Shown: piece after piece, positions 39,481-51,400 of the stretch
Layout of the letters: every line of letters starts with the position of its first letter
Position numbering within the stretch: position 1 is the first letter of the stretch
DNA from: Prorocentrum cordatum
Lineage: Eukaryota; Sar; Dinophyceae; Prorocentrales; Prorocentraceae
Assembly (NCBI GenBank): GCA_963575745.1
Contig: CAUYUJ010002061.1
Location: 12,501-76,500 of the forward strand
Direction of reading: 5' to 3'
DNA: 64,000 bases
The notes under the pieces: generated by a model
What the model was told of the DNA's origin: nothing
The model's input: only the letters and a program-made list of their open reading frames with translations
Databases searched by the model: none
Program-made: the position numbers and the translations under genes

Positions 39481-40605
39481 AATCTGATAGCCGCCGCCTC
39501 GCGCCTTCTCGTGGCCTCCTCCGCCGCTCGGCTTCTGGCATGGGCCAGCTGCCGCGGGAAGCGCGTAGATCGCTCACCGTCCGTGGCCCAGGGAAGCCGC
39601 GAGCCACCAGAGAACTCCTAAGGGGCGAAAAAAGAAGGTTCCGCACCACGTGCGGAGACATGCGAAAGCCCAAGCGGCAGGGACATTGAGGTGCTGAGCT
39701 CGGATGGCCTCCCCAGGGAACAAAATCGGGCGGCAGTTCTCCAGGCGAGGCGCACCATGTTCGGGAGCGGGTGGAGAGGAGCGAGGCGAAATCGTCGGGG
39801 AAGAGTGAAGAGGCGATGGAGCGGTGCAGGTGAGATTGAAGACGGACCCTGGGGGGGTCACTCATCGCCTGCCGCGCGCTCTGCACGGCCAGGGCAACGC
39901 CGGTGGCTATGCGCCTCATTGGCAGGGAATCCCGCGAGAGCGGTCGTGTACGTGCGCACAACGGGGGGCGAACGCCAGAACTCAGGGGAGATCCATCCGC
40001 CCTCCCGGAACACGCGCGCCACCGGGAGCTCACGTTCGGCGTAAAAGACAAGCTGGGCAAGGAGTGCTCGCCACCCGGGGAAGGTTTTCAGAGCGGAGCG
40101 GAGGAGGGTGGCGAGGAAGAGTGCATGCATGCGGGGCCCGCCCCGGAGCTGGAGGGCAGCCCAGTCTTGCTGCCGCCATGGTGAGCCAGGGAGGCGAAGA
40201 AGCCTGGTGAGGACATTGAGCTCGGCGCGGGTCCCGTCCCACGATGGGGGGAAGAATTGCGACCAGTAAGAGAGGGAGGGGGGAGCACGAGTGCAATACG
40301 GGAAAGCCGAGAAATTAGCGCCGCCCCCCATCGCCGCGTGCTCTGCTGCTCGAGCCCGCCACTTGACAAGAGGCGCTCGGAGATTGCTAGCTATCGTTAC
40401 CTCTGGCCCCACCTCAGCACCAAGATAGGTCCCCGAGCCTCTCACTCCGAAGCCCCCCCAATCTGGAGCCGCCCTGCGCAAACCCTGACGCACTTTCGAG
40501 ACGACTTCGGCACTGCAAGTGGACCAGAGGGGGATGGCGAGGCATTTCTTGGGCTTTAAATGGTGGCTCGGCTGGTGGCGTAAGTGGCAATCGGCTCACG
40601 GCCTC
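39481..40605 (-). pseudogene. LINE (non-LTR retrotransposon) fragment: end of RT and post-RT region
   Basis: Reading the minus strand from about 40600 towards 39858, one frame gives HLKPKKCLAIPLW, then GSGTYLGAEVGPE, then a helical GGGANFSAFPYCTRA stretch. This is the usual order of the RT palm end (the leucine-lysine-x-lysine-lysine step), the Y-L-G thumb motif and the post-RT domain of dinoflagellate LINEs. A frame change follows (about 39860-40060) and a second frame runs to a stop at 39481. The endonuclease, the YADD motif and the C-terminal finger are missing. The upstream side is cut by the GAG/CTC array at 40670. It is too short and frameshifted to be active. Confidence 0.65.
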
Positions 40606-40669
40606 TTCCGAAAAAGGGCCCCAGCGCAACCCAGTCGGATCCGACAGTCACAGGAACACCTCATGTAAC
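40606..40669. other. Short junction between LINE fragment and CTC array
   Basis: Mixed sequence where the retrotransposon similarity fades. Confidence 0.3.
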
Positions 40670-40741
40670 GCTTGGTCCTCCTCCACCTCCTCCTTCTCCT
40701 GCCCCTCCGCCTTCTCCTCCTCCTCCTCTTCCTGCCTTTCC

Positions 40742-40772
<31 letters not shown>

Positions 40773-41275
40773 TTTCATCCTCTTCCTCCTCCTTGTTCCT
40801 CCTCCTCCTCCTCCTTGTTCCTCCTCCTCCTCCTCGTCCTCCTCCTCCTCCTCCTCCCTCCTCCTCCTCCTCCTCCTCCTCCTCCTCCTCCTCCTCCTGC
40901 TCCTGCTCCTGCTCCTGCTCCTCCTCCTCCTCCCCCCTCCTCCTCCTCCGCCTCCTCCTCCTCCTCCTGCTGCTGCTGCTCCTCCTCTGCCTCCTACTCC
41001 TCCCCTCCTCCTCCTCCTCTTCCTCCTCCTCCTCCTCCTCCTCCTCCTCCCCTCCCCCTCCTCCTCCTCTCCTCCTCCTCCTCCTCCTCCTCCTCCTCCT
41101 CCTCCCCCCCTCCTCCTTCTCTCCTCCTCCTCCTCCTCCTCCTCATCCTCCTCCTCCTCCTCCTCCTCCTCCTCCTCCTCTACGTCCTCCTCTACGTCCT
41201 CCTCTTCCTTCTCCTCCTCCTCCTCCTCCTCCTCCTCCTCCTCCTCCTCCTGCTCCCCCTCCTCCCCTCTGCCTG
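40670..41275 (+). repeat. (CTC)n polypyrimidine tract
   Basis: Imperfect CTC repeats with CTGCTC blocks (about 40900-40920 and 40968-40980) and paired TACGTCCTCC words (41181 and 41194). Confidence 0.97.
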
Positions 41276-41615
41276 CTCGACGCCTGCGCGGGCTTCGACG
41301 TGAACATGGCCCTCCACCTTCACGCGGCCCCTCGGCGGCGCGCACGAAATGGGGGTCGGGGGGTTTTCTCACTCGAGTCGTCGCTGAAGCTCGGGCCTGC
41401 GTCGCCGCTTATCTTATGGTGGTCCTGGCGTGAGTTTGGGGGGTCCTGTTTTCGTGCGGCGCTTGCAGCGGGAGCTCGCGCCAGGTTCCACGCCAGGCCC
41501 CGTCATGTCTCTGGCGGCCCCGTCCGGCCTCTAACCCGAGCCCCACCGAGCTTCGGCCATGCGCCTCCTTGGTTCCTGGGAGGGCAGAGGAGGAGGAGAA
41601 GAAGGAGGAGGAGCA
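41276..41615. other. Unassigned GC-rich sequence
   Basis: No recognised gene or repeat. A GAGGAGGAG patch lies at 41586-41615. Confidence 0.4.
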
Positions 41616-41621
41616 GGCGAC

Positions 41622-41713
<92 letters not shown>

Positions 41714-41714
41714 C

Positions 41715-41769
<55 letters not shown>

Positions 41770-41786
41770 GATGACGACGATGAGGA
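41616..41786 (+). repeat. (GAT)n microsatellite ending at an assembly gap
   Basis: Nearly pure GAT repeats with one GCT and one GGT variant. The array stops at the N run, so its true length is unknown. Confidence 0.98.
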
Positions 41787-41886
41787 NNNNNNNNNNNNNN
41801 NNNNNNNNNNNNNNNNNNNNNNNNNNNNNNNNNNNNNNNNNNNNNNNNNNNNNNNNNNNNNNNNNNNNNNNNNNNNNNNNNNNNNN
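41787..41886. other. Assembly gap (100 N)
   Basis: Exactly 100 N, the usual placeholder for a gap of unknown size. Frames crossing it are meaningless. Confidence 0.99.
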
Positions 41887-42395
41887 TGGTCAGCCATGGG
41901 CTGGCTGATTCACGAGGCCACGATACAGCGCGATATCACATATGCGGCGAGAGCCGGGCCCTTGTAGAGGCTCCCAGGGGCAATGGAGAAGGACTACGAG
42001 AAGCACCTGTCCGACGGGAGCTGTGGGGAGGACGCCATTAATTTAGTGCCCGAAGCCCACACCAAGCAGGACTAAGCGGTAATGAGTAAGGGAACCGATG
42101 ATGAACAAGGGGGAACACGTTCTACAACGACGCTCCCAGCCTGCTGCGGCAACTGGTTATGCGCCTGGAGGAGGGAGCGCAAGAGAGCGAGTCCACAGCC
42201 GGCCACACGTATTATTGGACCAGATGTACACAGTCTGAAAATCGATTGCGCGGGGTTGATCGACACAGGTCGACGGAGGAGACAACGCGAAACAGCGGCC
42301 GCCAGCCGCGCCATGTGCGGAGAAATAGTGGGCGGAGGAGAGCCAGGAGACCGAGCAGACACAGCAGGGCAGCGCGTCCCCCTCGGAAGGGGCAC
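41887..42395. other. Unassigned sequence right of the gap
   Basis: Short coding-like stretches are present (for example 41980-42075) but none is recognised. Confidence 0.4.
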
Positions 42396-42650
42396 GCGAG
42401 AGGGCCAACAGCTGCTCCCCCGCAGTGACCCGCAGTGACACGCACTCGCAAGGTAGCGGGCCTCTCTTACTGGGCCTTGTCGGAGCTCGCCCCCTTGGAG
42501 CGTCGGGGCATGCCCCCCTGCCAGCCCCATGAGAGGTCGGGGTCTCGGGCGTACTAAGCTTGCAGGGGATTTTGCAAGGCGTGCCCCACAGCTCCTTTGT
42601 AGGCATTTCGACGTGGACCCCCTTATGCGGATGTCCTGTCCTGTCCTGTC
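42396..42650 (+). repeat. Dispersed repeat F, copy 2, running into a CTC tract
   Basis: CCAACAGCTGCTCCCCCGCA, GTGACCCGCAGTGACACGCA, GGGCCTCTCTTACTGGGCC and CCCCCTTATGCGGATGTCCT match copy 1 (30340-30580) in order and orientation. Confidence 0.8.
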
Positions 42651-42830
42651 CTCCTCTCCCTCCTCCTCCTCCTCCTTCTCCTCCTCCTCCTCCTCCTCCC
42701 CCTCCTCCTCCTCCTCCTCCTCCTCCTCCTCCTGCTCCTGCTCCTGCTCCTGCTCCGGCTCCGGCTCAGGCTCCTGGTGTTCATCCTCCTCCTCCTCCTC
42801 CTCCTTCTCCTCTTCATCTTCCTCCTCGTG
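42651..42830 (+). repeat. (CTC)n tract
   Basis: CTC repeats with CTGCTC and GGCTCC hexamer variants. It follows repeat F, as at 30646. Confidence 0.95.
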
Positions 42831-43724
42831 TGTGTTGGGGCAGGGGCATCTTTGAACCTGCGTAGTCTGGAAATGTGGGGAGGCCGTCTGGTCGGGCCCC
42901 GAGGCCACCCTGGAATTCTCCTCGGGGCTGCCTAGGCCAGTCTGTCGGGGGGCGTCGTTTTCCGAAACGCCTCGGGCCGACGCCGAGGAGAAGGGAGGAG
43001 GAAAAACAAGGAGGGCGAGGAGGAGGAGGAAAAGGAGGATAAAGAGGAGGAAAGCCCGCGGCAAGATGAAGTCTGCCAGATTGTATGGGACCGCCCCTGC
43101 CTGGAGCTCCCCAGTTGGTTTTCAGAGGCTCACGATGCGCCCCGACGCTCGTAAGTGCTAAAGGGGGGGTGCCTTCAGCATTGAGAGTGTTGAAGATTTG
43201 AGTTTTCCGCCGCCAAGAAGTTCCAGGCGCGGGGTTGCAGGGCGATTAGAAAGCGTGCCTGAACGCCCGCGAAGTAGCATCGTGGCCGAGTGCTCTGTGG
43301 ATAAATTCAACGTTCAGAGAGAATGCAAGGGCCAAGGGCCAGTGCACTCGTTCACCGCGTTCGGCGAAGCATGCGGTGTGCAGCTCTGCGAATCGCACCC
43401 GCAACTAACGGCGCGCTAATCGGCTGTGCGGGCATGGATACATTCGGGGGATACGGCGTGGGGAGGTCATTCTTGCGCTGGGCGCGCGCGATGCCATTGA
43501 TGTCGTTTCACCGCATCCATCACGGAAAGCTGAAGGCATGCATTCGCTAGCGTTGTGACATTTGTTTGGGCGGGGCCCCTTCGGAAGAGGCTTGACTTTG
43601 TTCGGGTGGTGATAGATCGCGTGGATGGTGACTTGCAGGTGATCATGGGCCAATGAACAATTCCTGGGGACACGGTTGTTTGGTTCTGGCAGTTGGTTTC
43701 TTAGTCCGCAGTACTACACCACCC
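42831..43724. other. Unassigned region, no gene supported
   Basis: Mixed sequence. A purine-rich patch (GGAGGAGGAGGAAAAGGAGG) lies at 43010-43055. Frames are short on both strands. Confidence 0.4.
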
Positions 43725-43885
43725 ACCAAACCACCCCAACCCAACCCGAAGGCCTCAATTTGCCCTCCGTTTCCAGTGGGGGGGGTCCGGGAACATCGAA
43801 AAAACACGCATGGAGCCCGTACCCCCCCCCCCCCAACCCGAAATTCGGGTCTTCGGGTTGGGTTGGGGTGGTTTGGTAGGTAGTC
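43725..43885. mobile_element. Foldback element with 27-bp perfect inverted repeats
   Basis: ACCAAACCACCCCAACCCAA, then CCCGAAG (43725-43751), is perfectly inverted at 43859-43885. The 107-bp spacer contains the arm-like CCAACCCGAAATTCGGG (43841-43857) and G/C homopolymers. The size and structure are MITE-like. No transposase or clear target-site duplication is visible. Confidence 0.7.
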
Positions 43886-44220
43886 AGTATTGCGCGATCG
43901 AGAGATTTCGCGGCTCGGACGCTGGAGGTACGCGCGCAGATGAAGTGGTTGAGGCATGGCTTATCAGAGAGCGCGGGCACAAGGCAGCACCTCAACGCAA
44001 TGGCCAGAGATGTTTGTTCAACCATCCTGTGGTATTCGGTCCCCGTTTTGAAGAGACGGCGCCCCGCCATTATCCATCTCACAATCGATCTCATTATCGA
44101 AATGAGGATCGAACTCACTATCGATCTCACAACCTATATCACCATCAATATCACAACATATCTCGCGAATCAGCGATCTCCCAATCGATCTCACCACCGA
44201 TCTCACTCCCAACTTCCGAG
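43886..44220. repeat. Unassigned, then ATCGATCTCAC-type degenerate repeat
   Basis: From about 44080, words such as CAATCGATCTCA, TATCGATCTCACAACC and CACCGATCTCACTC recur at 16-24 nt for about 140 bp. Confidence 0.5.
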
Positions 44221-44507
44221 ATGACTATATACATACATACATACATACATACATACATACATACATACATACATACATACATACACACATACAGACAGAC
44301 ATACATACATACATACATACACACACATACATACATACATACATACATACATACATACATACATACACATACATACATACATACATACATACATACATCC
44401 GTCCATGCATGCATGCATGCATGCATACATACATGCATGCATGATGCATGCATACATACATACATACACACATACACTGTACACACGTGTACACTTACAC
44501 ACAGATG

Positions 44508-44539
<32 letters not shown>

Positions 44540-44905
44540 CACACATACATACATACATACATACATACATACATACATACATACATACATAACACACATA
44601 CATACATACATACATACATACATACATACATACATACACATACATACATACATACATACATACATACATACATACATACATACATCCGTCCATGCATGCA
44701 TGCATGCATGCATACATACATGCATGCATGCATGCATGCATATATACATACATACACACGTACACTTGTACATACACGCATGCATACACTACATACACAC
44801 ACATGATACACACGTACACTTACACGTGTACACTTACACACATACATACATACATATACATACATACATACATACATACATACATACAGTATACATATAA
44901 CGGCG
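44221..44905. repeat. (ATAC)n microsatellite with CATGCATG patches
   Basis: Long nearly pure ACAT/ATAC arrays, with (CATG)n patches at 44404-44450 and 44690-44740. The CGTCCATGCATGCATGCATG block occurs twice (44399 and 44688), so part of the array was duplicated with a spacing of about 289 bp. Confidence 0.98.
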
Positions 44906-46470
44906 CATCGGGCCCGGGGGCGACTGCCAGAACCTCGACCGCAAATGTGGGCCTGGGGGCCCGGGCCCGCCTCTGGGAGGCCTAGAATCGCTCCGGGAAG
45001 CCCTCAGACAGCAATCCTGGCGGCCCCAGACGGTGTCGAGACACCCCCAAGACGCCGTCCAGGGGTCTCTGGCGACGCACGATGCGTTTCAAGCTGCCCC
45101 GGAGGCCCCCAAGACGCCCCAAGAGGCCTTTGAGATACCGCCCAAGAGCGCCCCGAGGGGGCAAAATCTTTGATTTTCATCATAGGTTTTTTCAATGCTT
45201 TTTGCAATCTCGCTGTTTCGTGTTTCCAGCGCTAAAGCACAGCCCAAGAGGCTGCCCAAACTGCTTCAAGACGGCCTAAGAGGCCCTGAAGCGGGCCCCA
45301 AGACGGCCCAAGAGAGCCCCGAGACGGCCCCAGAGCCGCCCAAGACGGCGCGAGAGGGTCCCAAGAAGGGCCTAAGAGGGGCCCAAGAGAGGGATCGCGA
45401 ACTGAAAAATCAAGTTATCCGCCCCAGGATGCCCCCAAGAGGCCCAAAGAGACCCCAGGAAGCCCCCAAGAGGCCCCCAAGAGGCCCCAAGAGGCCCCCA
45501 AGAAGCCCAAGAGGCCCCAAGCAAGGGCCTCGGGGGCCCCTGAACCGAGGCGGGGGGGCCCCCGACACACCATGGAGGTGTCGGGGCGCCAGGGACGCTT
45601 CCGGACCACCCAAGACAGCCCCAACGCAGATGAAAAGGGCCGCGAGAGGCTTCCAGGAGGCCTACTAAGCGAGAGGCCTCCAGGAGGCCTGAGTTATCGT
45701 TCTAACACGCCCAAGATGGCCTCCGGATGGCCCGCACTCCTAAAAGCGCCCCAAGAAGCCAAAATCACGAGTTGTCCTTTGGTTTTTGGTGCATTGTAGC
45801 GTTTCAGCCTTTTGGCATCCCGTTGCTCCAAGACGGCCCAAGAGGCCGCTTCACGATAGCCGAAGAGGCCTCCAAGAGGGCCCCAAGACGGCCTACGAGG
45901 CCCCAAGACGGTGCCTGAAGCGCCCAAGACGGCCCGAGAGGGCCCCAAGACGGTCCCAAGAGAGGCCCAAGAATGGGAACGGGAACCCAACAGCAGAGTC
46001 TTCCGCCCTAGGAGGCCCAGAGAAGACCCCAAAAGTCCCAAAGTGGTCCGACGAGGCCCCCATAAGCCTCCCAAGTGGCCCCAAAAGGCCCCAAGGAGAC
46101 GTACAAGGGGTCCCAAGATTGCCCAACAGTGCCCTCATGCATCAAAACTGTCTGCAGGAGGCCCCCGGAAGGCTTCCGGGTTGCCTCAGTGTGGCCCAAG
46201 GCGCCCTCAAGTCGGGCCTCCACGCAGCCAAGACGGCCAATGACGGCTTCAGATTGCAGAACATCAGTTTCCGACTGCCCAGAGAACCCCGACGATATTC
46301 TCACGCGACCCCAAGAATACGCCCCCCGAAGAAGCACCCAAGAGGTGCTTCTAACAGCAAATTGAGGAAGCACGGAGAATCCCCCAGAAGCCCTTCAGAT
46401 GCCCCCACGGAGACCCAAGAGGTCCCCAACAGGCCCTCATGAGGCACGACTATGTCACGCGCCCGTGCTT
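44906..46470 (-). repeat. CTTGGG-type repeat block, two tandem ~590-bp units (minus strand)
   Basis: Read on the minus strand it is GGCCTCTTGGG phrases. AGGCCCAAGAATGGGAACGG (45963) parallels GGCCCAAGAGAGGGATCGCG near 45378, with matching CCGCCC-AGGAT/AGGAGGCCC flanks. TTTTGGCATCCCGTTGCTCC (45808) parallels both the 45220 region and copy A3 (25841). The block is therefore related to family A with a tandem internal duplication. Confidence 0.65.
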
Positions 46471-46600
46471 GATAGCGCTGTCCCAGATCTTCCAGCGCCC
46501 CCCTGGCCTGGGCTAGAACTTGAGCGCACGCGAAGCGCGCGATGGTTCTACTTACATATATGTGTGCGTGTGTGTGTGTGATCCAGGGCTGTGGCCCCCT
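46471..46600. other. Unassigned spacer
   Basis: Includes a short TGTGTGCGTGTGTG patch (46560-46580). No gene is visible. Confidence 0.4.
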
Positions 46601-46925
46601 GTTCGCCCGAGCTCCCTCTCATCCTTCCTCCTCTTCTCCCTCTTTTTGTTGACGTTGGCCAGGCCAGAGTCTAGTGGCATTTTTCTCCCCCTCTCCTCCC
46701 TCGCCTTCTCCATCTCCCTCTCCTCCCTTTCCTCCTCCCTCTCCTCCCTTTCTCCCCCTTCTCCCCCTCTTCGCCCTCACCACTTCCCTCTCCTCCCTTT
46801 CCTCCTCCCTCTCTCGTCCCTCCTCCTCCTCCCTCTCCTCCTCCCCCTCCTCCTCCCTCTCCTCCTCCCTCTCCTCCTCCCTCTCTTCCTCCCTCGCCTC
46901 TCCTCCCTCTTCCTTCCCAGGAGGA
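46601..46925 (+). repeat. (CTCCCT)n-like polypyrimidine tract
   Basis: CTCCTCCCTCTCCTCC words repeated imperfectly for about 300 bp. Confidence 0.92.
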
Positions 46926-47601
46926 GGCGGAAGCGGCAGGGCTCGACCCGAGCAGTGATCTTTGTGCGCTGGTGGTTCTCGTCTGTCCGTCGTTTTGTCC
47001 CCGCTCCGCCCCTGCCAGGCCAGTGCGGAGCGACAGCGGTTCACGACATCGCCAGACCATGGTTTGGGTCGAGCCCTGGGAGGAGGGCGCAGGAGGGAGG
47101 AGGGAAGGTGGACGAGGCCACACCGGAGTAGACCCAGCGTGCGTCAAGCATGTTGCAGCACGCCCTCCTGTCGCAAGCAGCCCTTCTCGCCGCGGGGAGC
47201 ACCCCTTTGCATGCCCAGCAGACCTTCCATCCGGGCGGGATCACTGCTTGAACAGGAGCCGCCCTCCATCCTTGCCAACACTTCGCGCCATGCGGGTCAG
47301 GAAAGTGCCAGGCGACAGCTTCCTTCTGAAGCGCATCGCTGTTGGACGCGTGCAGGTGTCGAGTCGCAGGGCCTCTTCGGGGAGGCACGGCTCAGGCTCC
47401 CCATTTTGAAGCGGAGTCGCCCTCCGCCCGTTCACGTGCAGGCTCAAGTTGATAGCATGGTGCCGCTATTCCTTGGGCAGGACGAGGTATGAAACCACAT
47501 CCTCATGCTGACAGGGAGCCGTCATCGATCCGTGCAGCTGGTGCGAGCAATGAGGCCGCACGATTGCGATGCGAAGCAGGCGGTCGCATTGTTCAGAAGC
47601 T
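46926..47601. other. Unassigned sequence
   Basis: Mixed composition. No domain-bearing frame or shared repeat. Confidence 0.4.
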
Positions 47602-47735
47602 TGGCATAGCTCGGACGTGTGCGTTTTTTCCTCGGCGAGGACCATCGAGGAGCATCCTTGATCATTTGGCGAAAAAGCCACGCACGAAACCTAAAAAAGC
47701 ACAGGGAATGGACGTCCGACCGAGCGATGGCCAGA
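47602..47735 (+). repeat. Dispersed repeat G, copy 1
   Basis: 134 bp from TGGCATAGCTCGGACGTGTG through CGAGGACCATCGAGGAGCAT to GGAATGGACGTCCGACC and GAGCGATGGCC. It matches 54813-54944 at roughly 93% by eye, differing by a 4-nt indel and a few substitutions. Flanks differ, so these are the element boundaries. Confidence 0.85.
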
Positions 47736-48240
47736 GGTCGCATCTGAAGTCCATCACCCTCCAATGTGGTTGATTGTCAAGAAGCGCTTGCGACGAGCGT
47801 GTGCGGCGCTGCGGCGAGAGCCGCCCTTTGAGAACCACCCGGGCCCGCCACCGTGTAACGGGCAAAGGTTCTAGGACGAATGCGCGCGGCGGGCGTGAAC
47901 TCGGGGGCCCCCCAGCGGGGTGGTGACCACACCGTGTGGTGAGTCGGTGGGGATTCGGGGTCACCACACGGTTTTGGGACTCGAGTCCCTCTCCGAGGAT
48001 GTCTCGTGCGGTGAGATCTCTTGGGGTTCCGAGGTCACCGCACGGTCCGTCACCACACGGTTTTGGGATCCCAAAGTAACGCAGGAATCACGGTTTGATG
48101 TTTGTCCGTTTTCCACCCGTGCATTTGTTCGGGAAACCATCTCTCTGAATCATACGTCGTAAGGGGCATTTGCCGACACGCCCAGACCGCTTTGCCGATA
48201 CCTTGGTGGTGCGATGGGGAGGAGCTATTTGGAAGCAAGA
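47736..48240. other. Unassigned; cluster of CACCACACGG motifs
   Basis: CACCACACGGTTTTGGGA occurs at about 47971 and 48052. A related inverted form (ACACCGTGTGGTG) is at 47929, and CACCGCACGG at 48027. No gene is visible. Part of a tandem duplication or a clustered binding site. Confidence 0.5.
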
Positions 48241-49185
48241 TTGGGGTGGTTGAGGATGTGACGGAGGCATGGTGATGACGACAGTGGTGATAGTGATGTT
48301 GATGGTGATGATGACGACGATGACGATTATGATGACGGACATGTTGGTGAAGGGTGAAGGTGGTGATGTCTGTTATGATGTTGGCGGCGGTGGACGAGGG
48401 TAGATGATCGTGATGGTGATGGTAATGACGGTGATGATGAGTAGGGCGGCGGAAGAGGAGGAGGACGAGGGAGGATGGACAAGGGGGAGTATGAGAAGGA
48501 GAAGGGGGAAATCATACGATGGCAGTGCCGATGTAGTTGATGATGGTGATGATGACAGTGATACTGTTGTTGTTGTGATGATGTTGATAATGCTGATGGT
48601 GATGATGATGCTGATGATGATGATGGGAATGTTGACCCTGATGATGCTGGTGGTATGATAATGGGGATGCTGATGATAACAATGATTGTGATGATGCTGA
48701 TGATGACGGTGATGACCATTACGATGCTGCTGATGCTGATGGTGATGTTGCTGCTGATGACGCTGATGGTAGTAAGTATGGTGGTGGTGCGGTTGATGAT
48801 GATGAACACGAATATGGTAACGATGACTATGACCATGCATATGATAATGATGCTAATCATGAGGAGGATGATTATGAGGAGGAGGAGGCGGATGCGGATG
48901 CTGCCGCGTTTGGTGATGATGATGTCGATGCTGATGATGTTGATGTTGATGGTGATGCTGCTGATAATGCTGCTGATGCTGCTGATGATGCTGATGGTGG
49001 TGCTCATGATGATAATGCTGAGGATGCTGCTGGTGGTGATGATGATGATGCTGTTGTTGATGATGGTGATGCTGTTGATGGTGATGCTGCTGATGATGCT
49101 GATGATGATGCTGCTGTTGCTGATGAGGATGATAATGATGATGCTGGTGCTGATGCTGATGCTGATACTGATTATGATGATGACT

Positions 49186-49236
<51 letters not shown>

Positions 49237-49290
49237 GTGATGGTGATGGTGATGGTGATGGTGATGGTGATGGTGATGGTGATGGTGATG

Positions 49291-49323
<33 letters not shown>

Positions 49324-49367
49324 ATGATGATGTGATGATGCTGATGATGGTATGATGATGATGATGG

Positions 49368-49429
<62 letters not shown>

Positions 49430-49530
49430 CTGATGATGATGCTGATGCTGATGCTGATGCTGATGCTGATGATGAGGATGATGATGCTGATGATGATGGC
49501 GATGGCCATGATGCTGAACATGGCGATGAT
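48241..49530 (+). repeat. Imperfect (GAT)n block
   Basis: GATGATGCTGATG words, with a purer core at 49180-49320 that passes from GAT to GGTGAT to GGTGAG. A short GAGGAGGAC patch lies at 48450-48510. Met/Asp/Val frames are artefacts. Confidence 0.97.
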
Positions 49531-50385
49531 GACATGAGGAGGAGAAGGAGGAGGAGAGGAGGAGGAGGAGGAGGAGGCGGAGGAGGACGAGGAGGAGGAG
49601 GGGAGGATGATGAGGAGGAGGAGGAGAGGAAGAGGGGAGGAGGAGGAGGAGGAGGGGAGAGGAGGAGGAGGAGAGGAGCAGGAGGAGGAGGAGGAGGAGG
49701 AGGAGGGGGATGAGGAGCAGGAGCAGAAGCAGCATGAAGAGAATGAGGAGCAGGAGCAGGAACCCGAGCATGAGGAGCAGCAGGATCAGATGAGGAGCAG
49801 CAGGAGCAGGAGGAGAGCCGGAGGCGGAGGCGGAGGAGGAGGAGGAGGAGGAGGAGGAGGAGCAGGAGCAGGAGCGGGAGCGGGAGCAGGAGCAGGAGGT
49901 GGAGCAGGAGCAGGAGGAGCAGGAGCAGGAGGAGGAGGAGGAGAGGAGGAGGAGGAGGAGGAGGAGGGAGGAGGGGAGGGGAGGAGGAGGAGGAGGAGGA
50001 GGAGGAGGAGGGAGGAGGAGGAGGAGGGAGGAGACGAGGGGAGGAGGAGCAGCACGAGGAGACGGAGGAGGAGGACCAGGTGGAGGAGGAAGAGGGGGCG
50101 CAGACGGACACGGAAGAGGAGGAGGAGGAGGAGGAGGAGGAGGAGGACGAGGAGGTGAGAAGATGAGGGAGGCGGAGGAGGAGGAGGAGGAGCAGGAGGA
50201 GTAGTTGGAGGAGGAGGAGGAGGAGCAGCAGGAGGAAGATGAGCAGGACGATGACAGGAGCGGGGACAGGAGGAGGAGCGGGAGGAGCAGGAGGAGGAGG
50301 AGGAAGGGAGGAGAAAGAGGAGGATGGCGAGATAAGGGGAGGTGGAGGACGAGGAGGAGGAGGAGGAGGACGGAAGCGGACGATG
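49531..50385 (+). repeat. (GAG)n polypurine block
   Basis: GGAGGAGGAGCAGGAGCAGG words with hexamer subdomains (GAGCAG near 49720-49940). Confidence 0.97.
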
Positions 50386-51400
50386 ACGATGCTTTTGTTG
50401 TTGATGATGGTGGTGGTGTTGATGTTGATGTTGATTATGATGTCGGTTTTCTTTTGTTGGCGATGATGAGGATGAGGATGATGATGATGTTGATGAAAGA
50501 TGGGGTTGACGATGACGATGCGGATGATGCTGATGATATTGCTGATGATGTTGCTGTTGCTGCTGACGATGCTGATGATGATACTGATGCTGATGGTGAT
50601 GATGATTATGATGGATCTGCTGCTGGTGATAATGCTGATGCTGATGCGGCGGACGATCACGATGATGGTGGTGTTGATGCGGCTGGTTATGATGATGCTG
50701 ATGATGATGCTGCTGATGCTGATGGCGCTAGTGATGATGATGTTGGTGCTGATGCTGCTGATGATGATAATGATGATGGCGCTGGTGATGATGATGGTGA
50801 TGCCGCTGATGATGCTGATGAGTATTTTGATGCTGATGCTGATGACGATGTCGATGATGGTGATGATGCTGATAATGATGGTGATGATGATTTTGATGGT
50901 GATGATGATGGTGATGTTGCGGCTGATGGCGATGCTGATGATGAAGATGAGGATGAGGACGAGGATGAGGATGACAAGTAGGATGTTGGTGATGATGATG
51001 ATGATGATGATGATGATGAGGATGATGCTGATGAGGATGATAATGAGGATGAGGATGATGATGATGATGAGGATGATGATGATGCTGCTGATGCTGATGA
51101 TGAAGATGATGAATATGCTGATGACGATGATGATGATGAGGAGGAGGAGGAGGAGGATGAGGATGAGGACGAGGATGAGCATGAGCATGAGGAAGAGGAT
51201 GAGGATGAGGATGAGGATGAAGATGAGGATGAGGATGAGGATGAGGATGAGGATGATGATACTGCTGCTGCTCATGATGATGATGATGAGGAGGAGGAGG
51301 AGGATAATGCTGATGATGATGCTGATTATGATGCTGATGCTCATGATGCTGTTGCTGTTGAAGATGGCGATGGCGATTGCGATGACGAGAGAGAAGCAGT
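50386..51400 (+). repeat. Second (GAT)n block
   Basis: GATGATGCTGATG and GAGGATGAGGATG words. The block sequence GAT-GAG-GAT-GAG is continuous from 48.2 to 52.0 kb. Confidence 0.97.

Noticed and set aside
41409-41967. Open frames running through the N run
   Set aside because: The frame depends on a placeholder of 100 N and a (GAT)n array.
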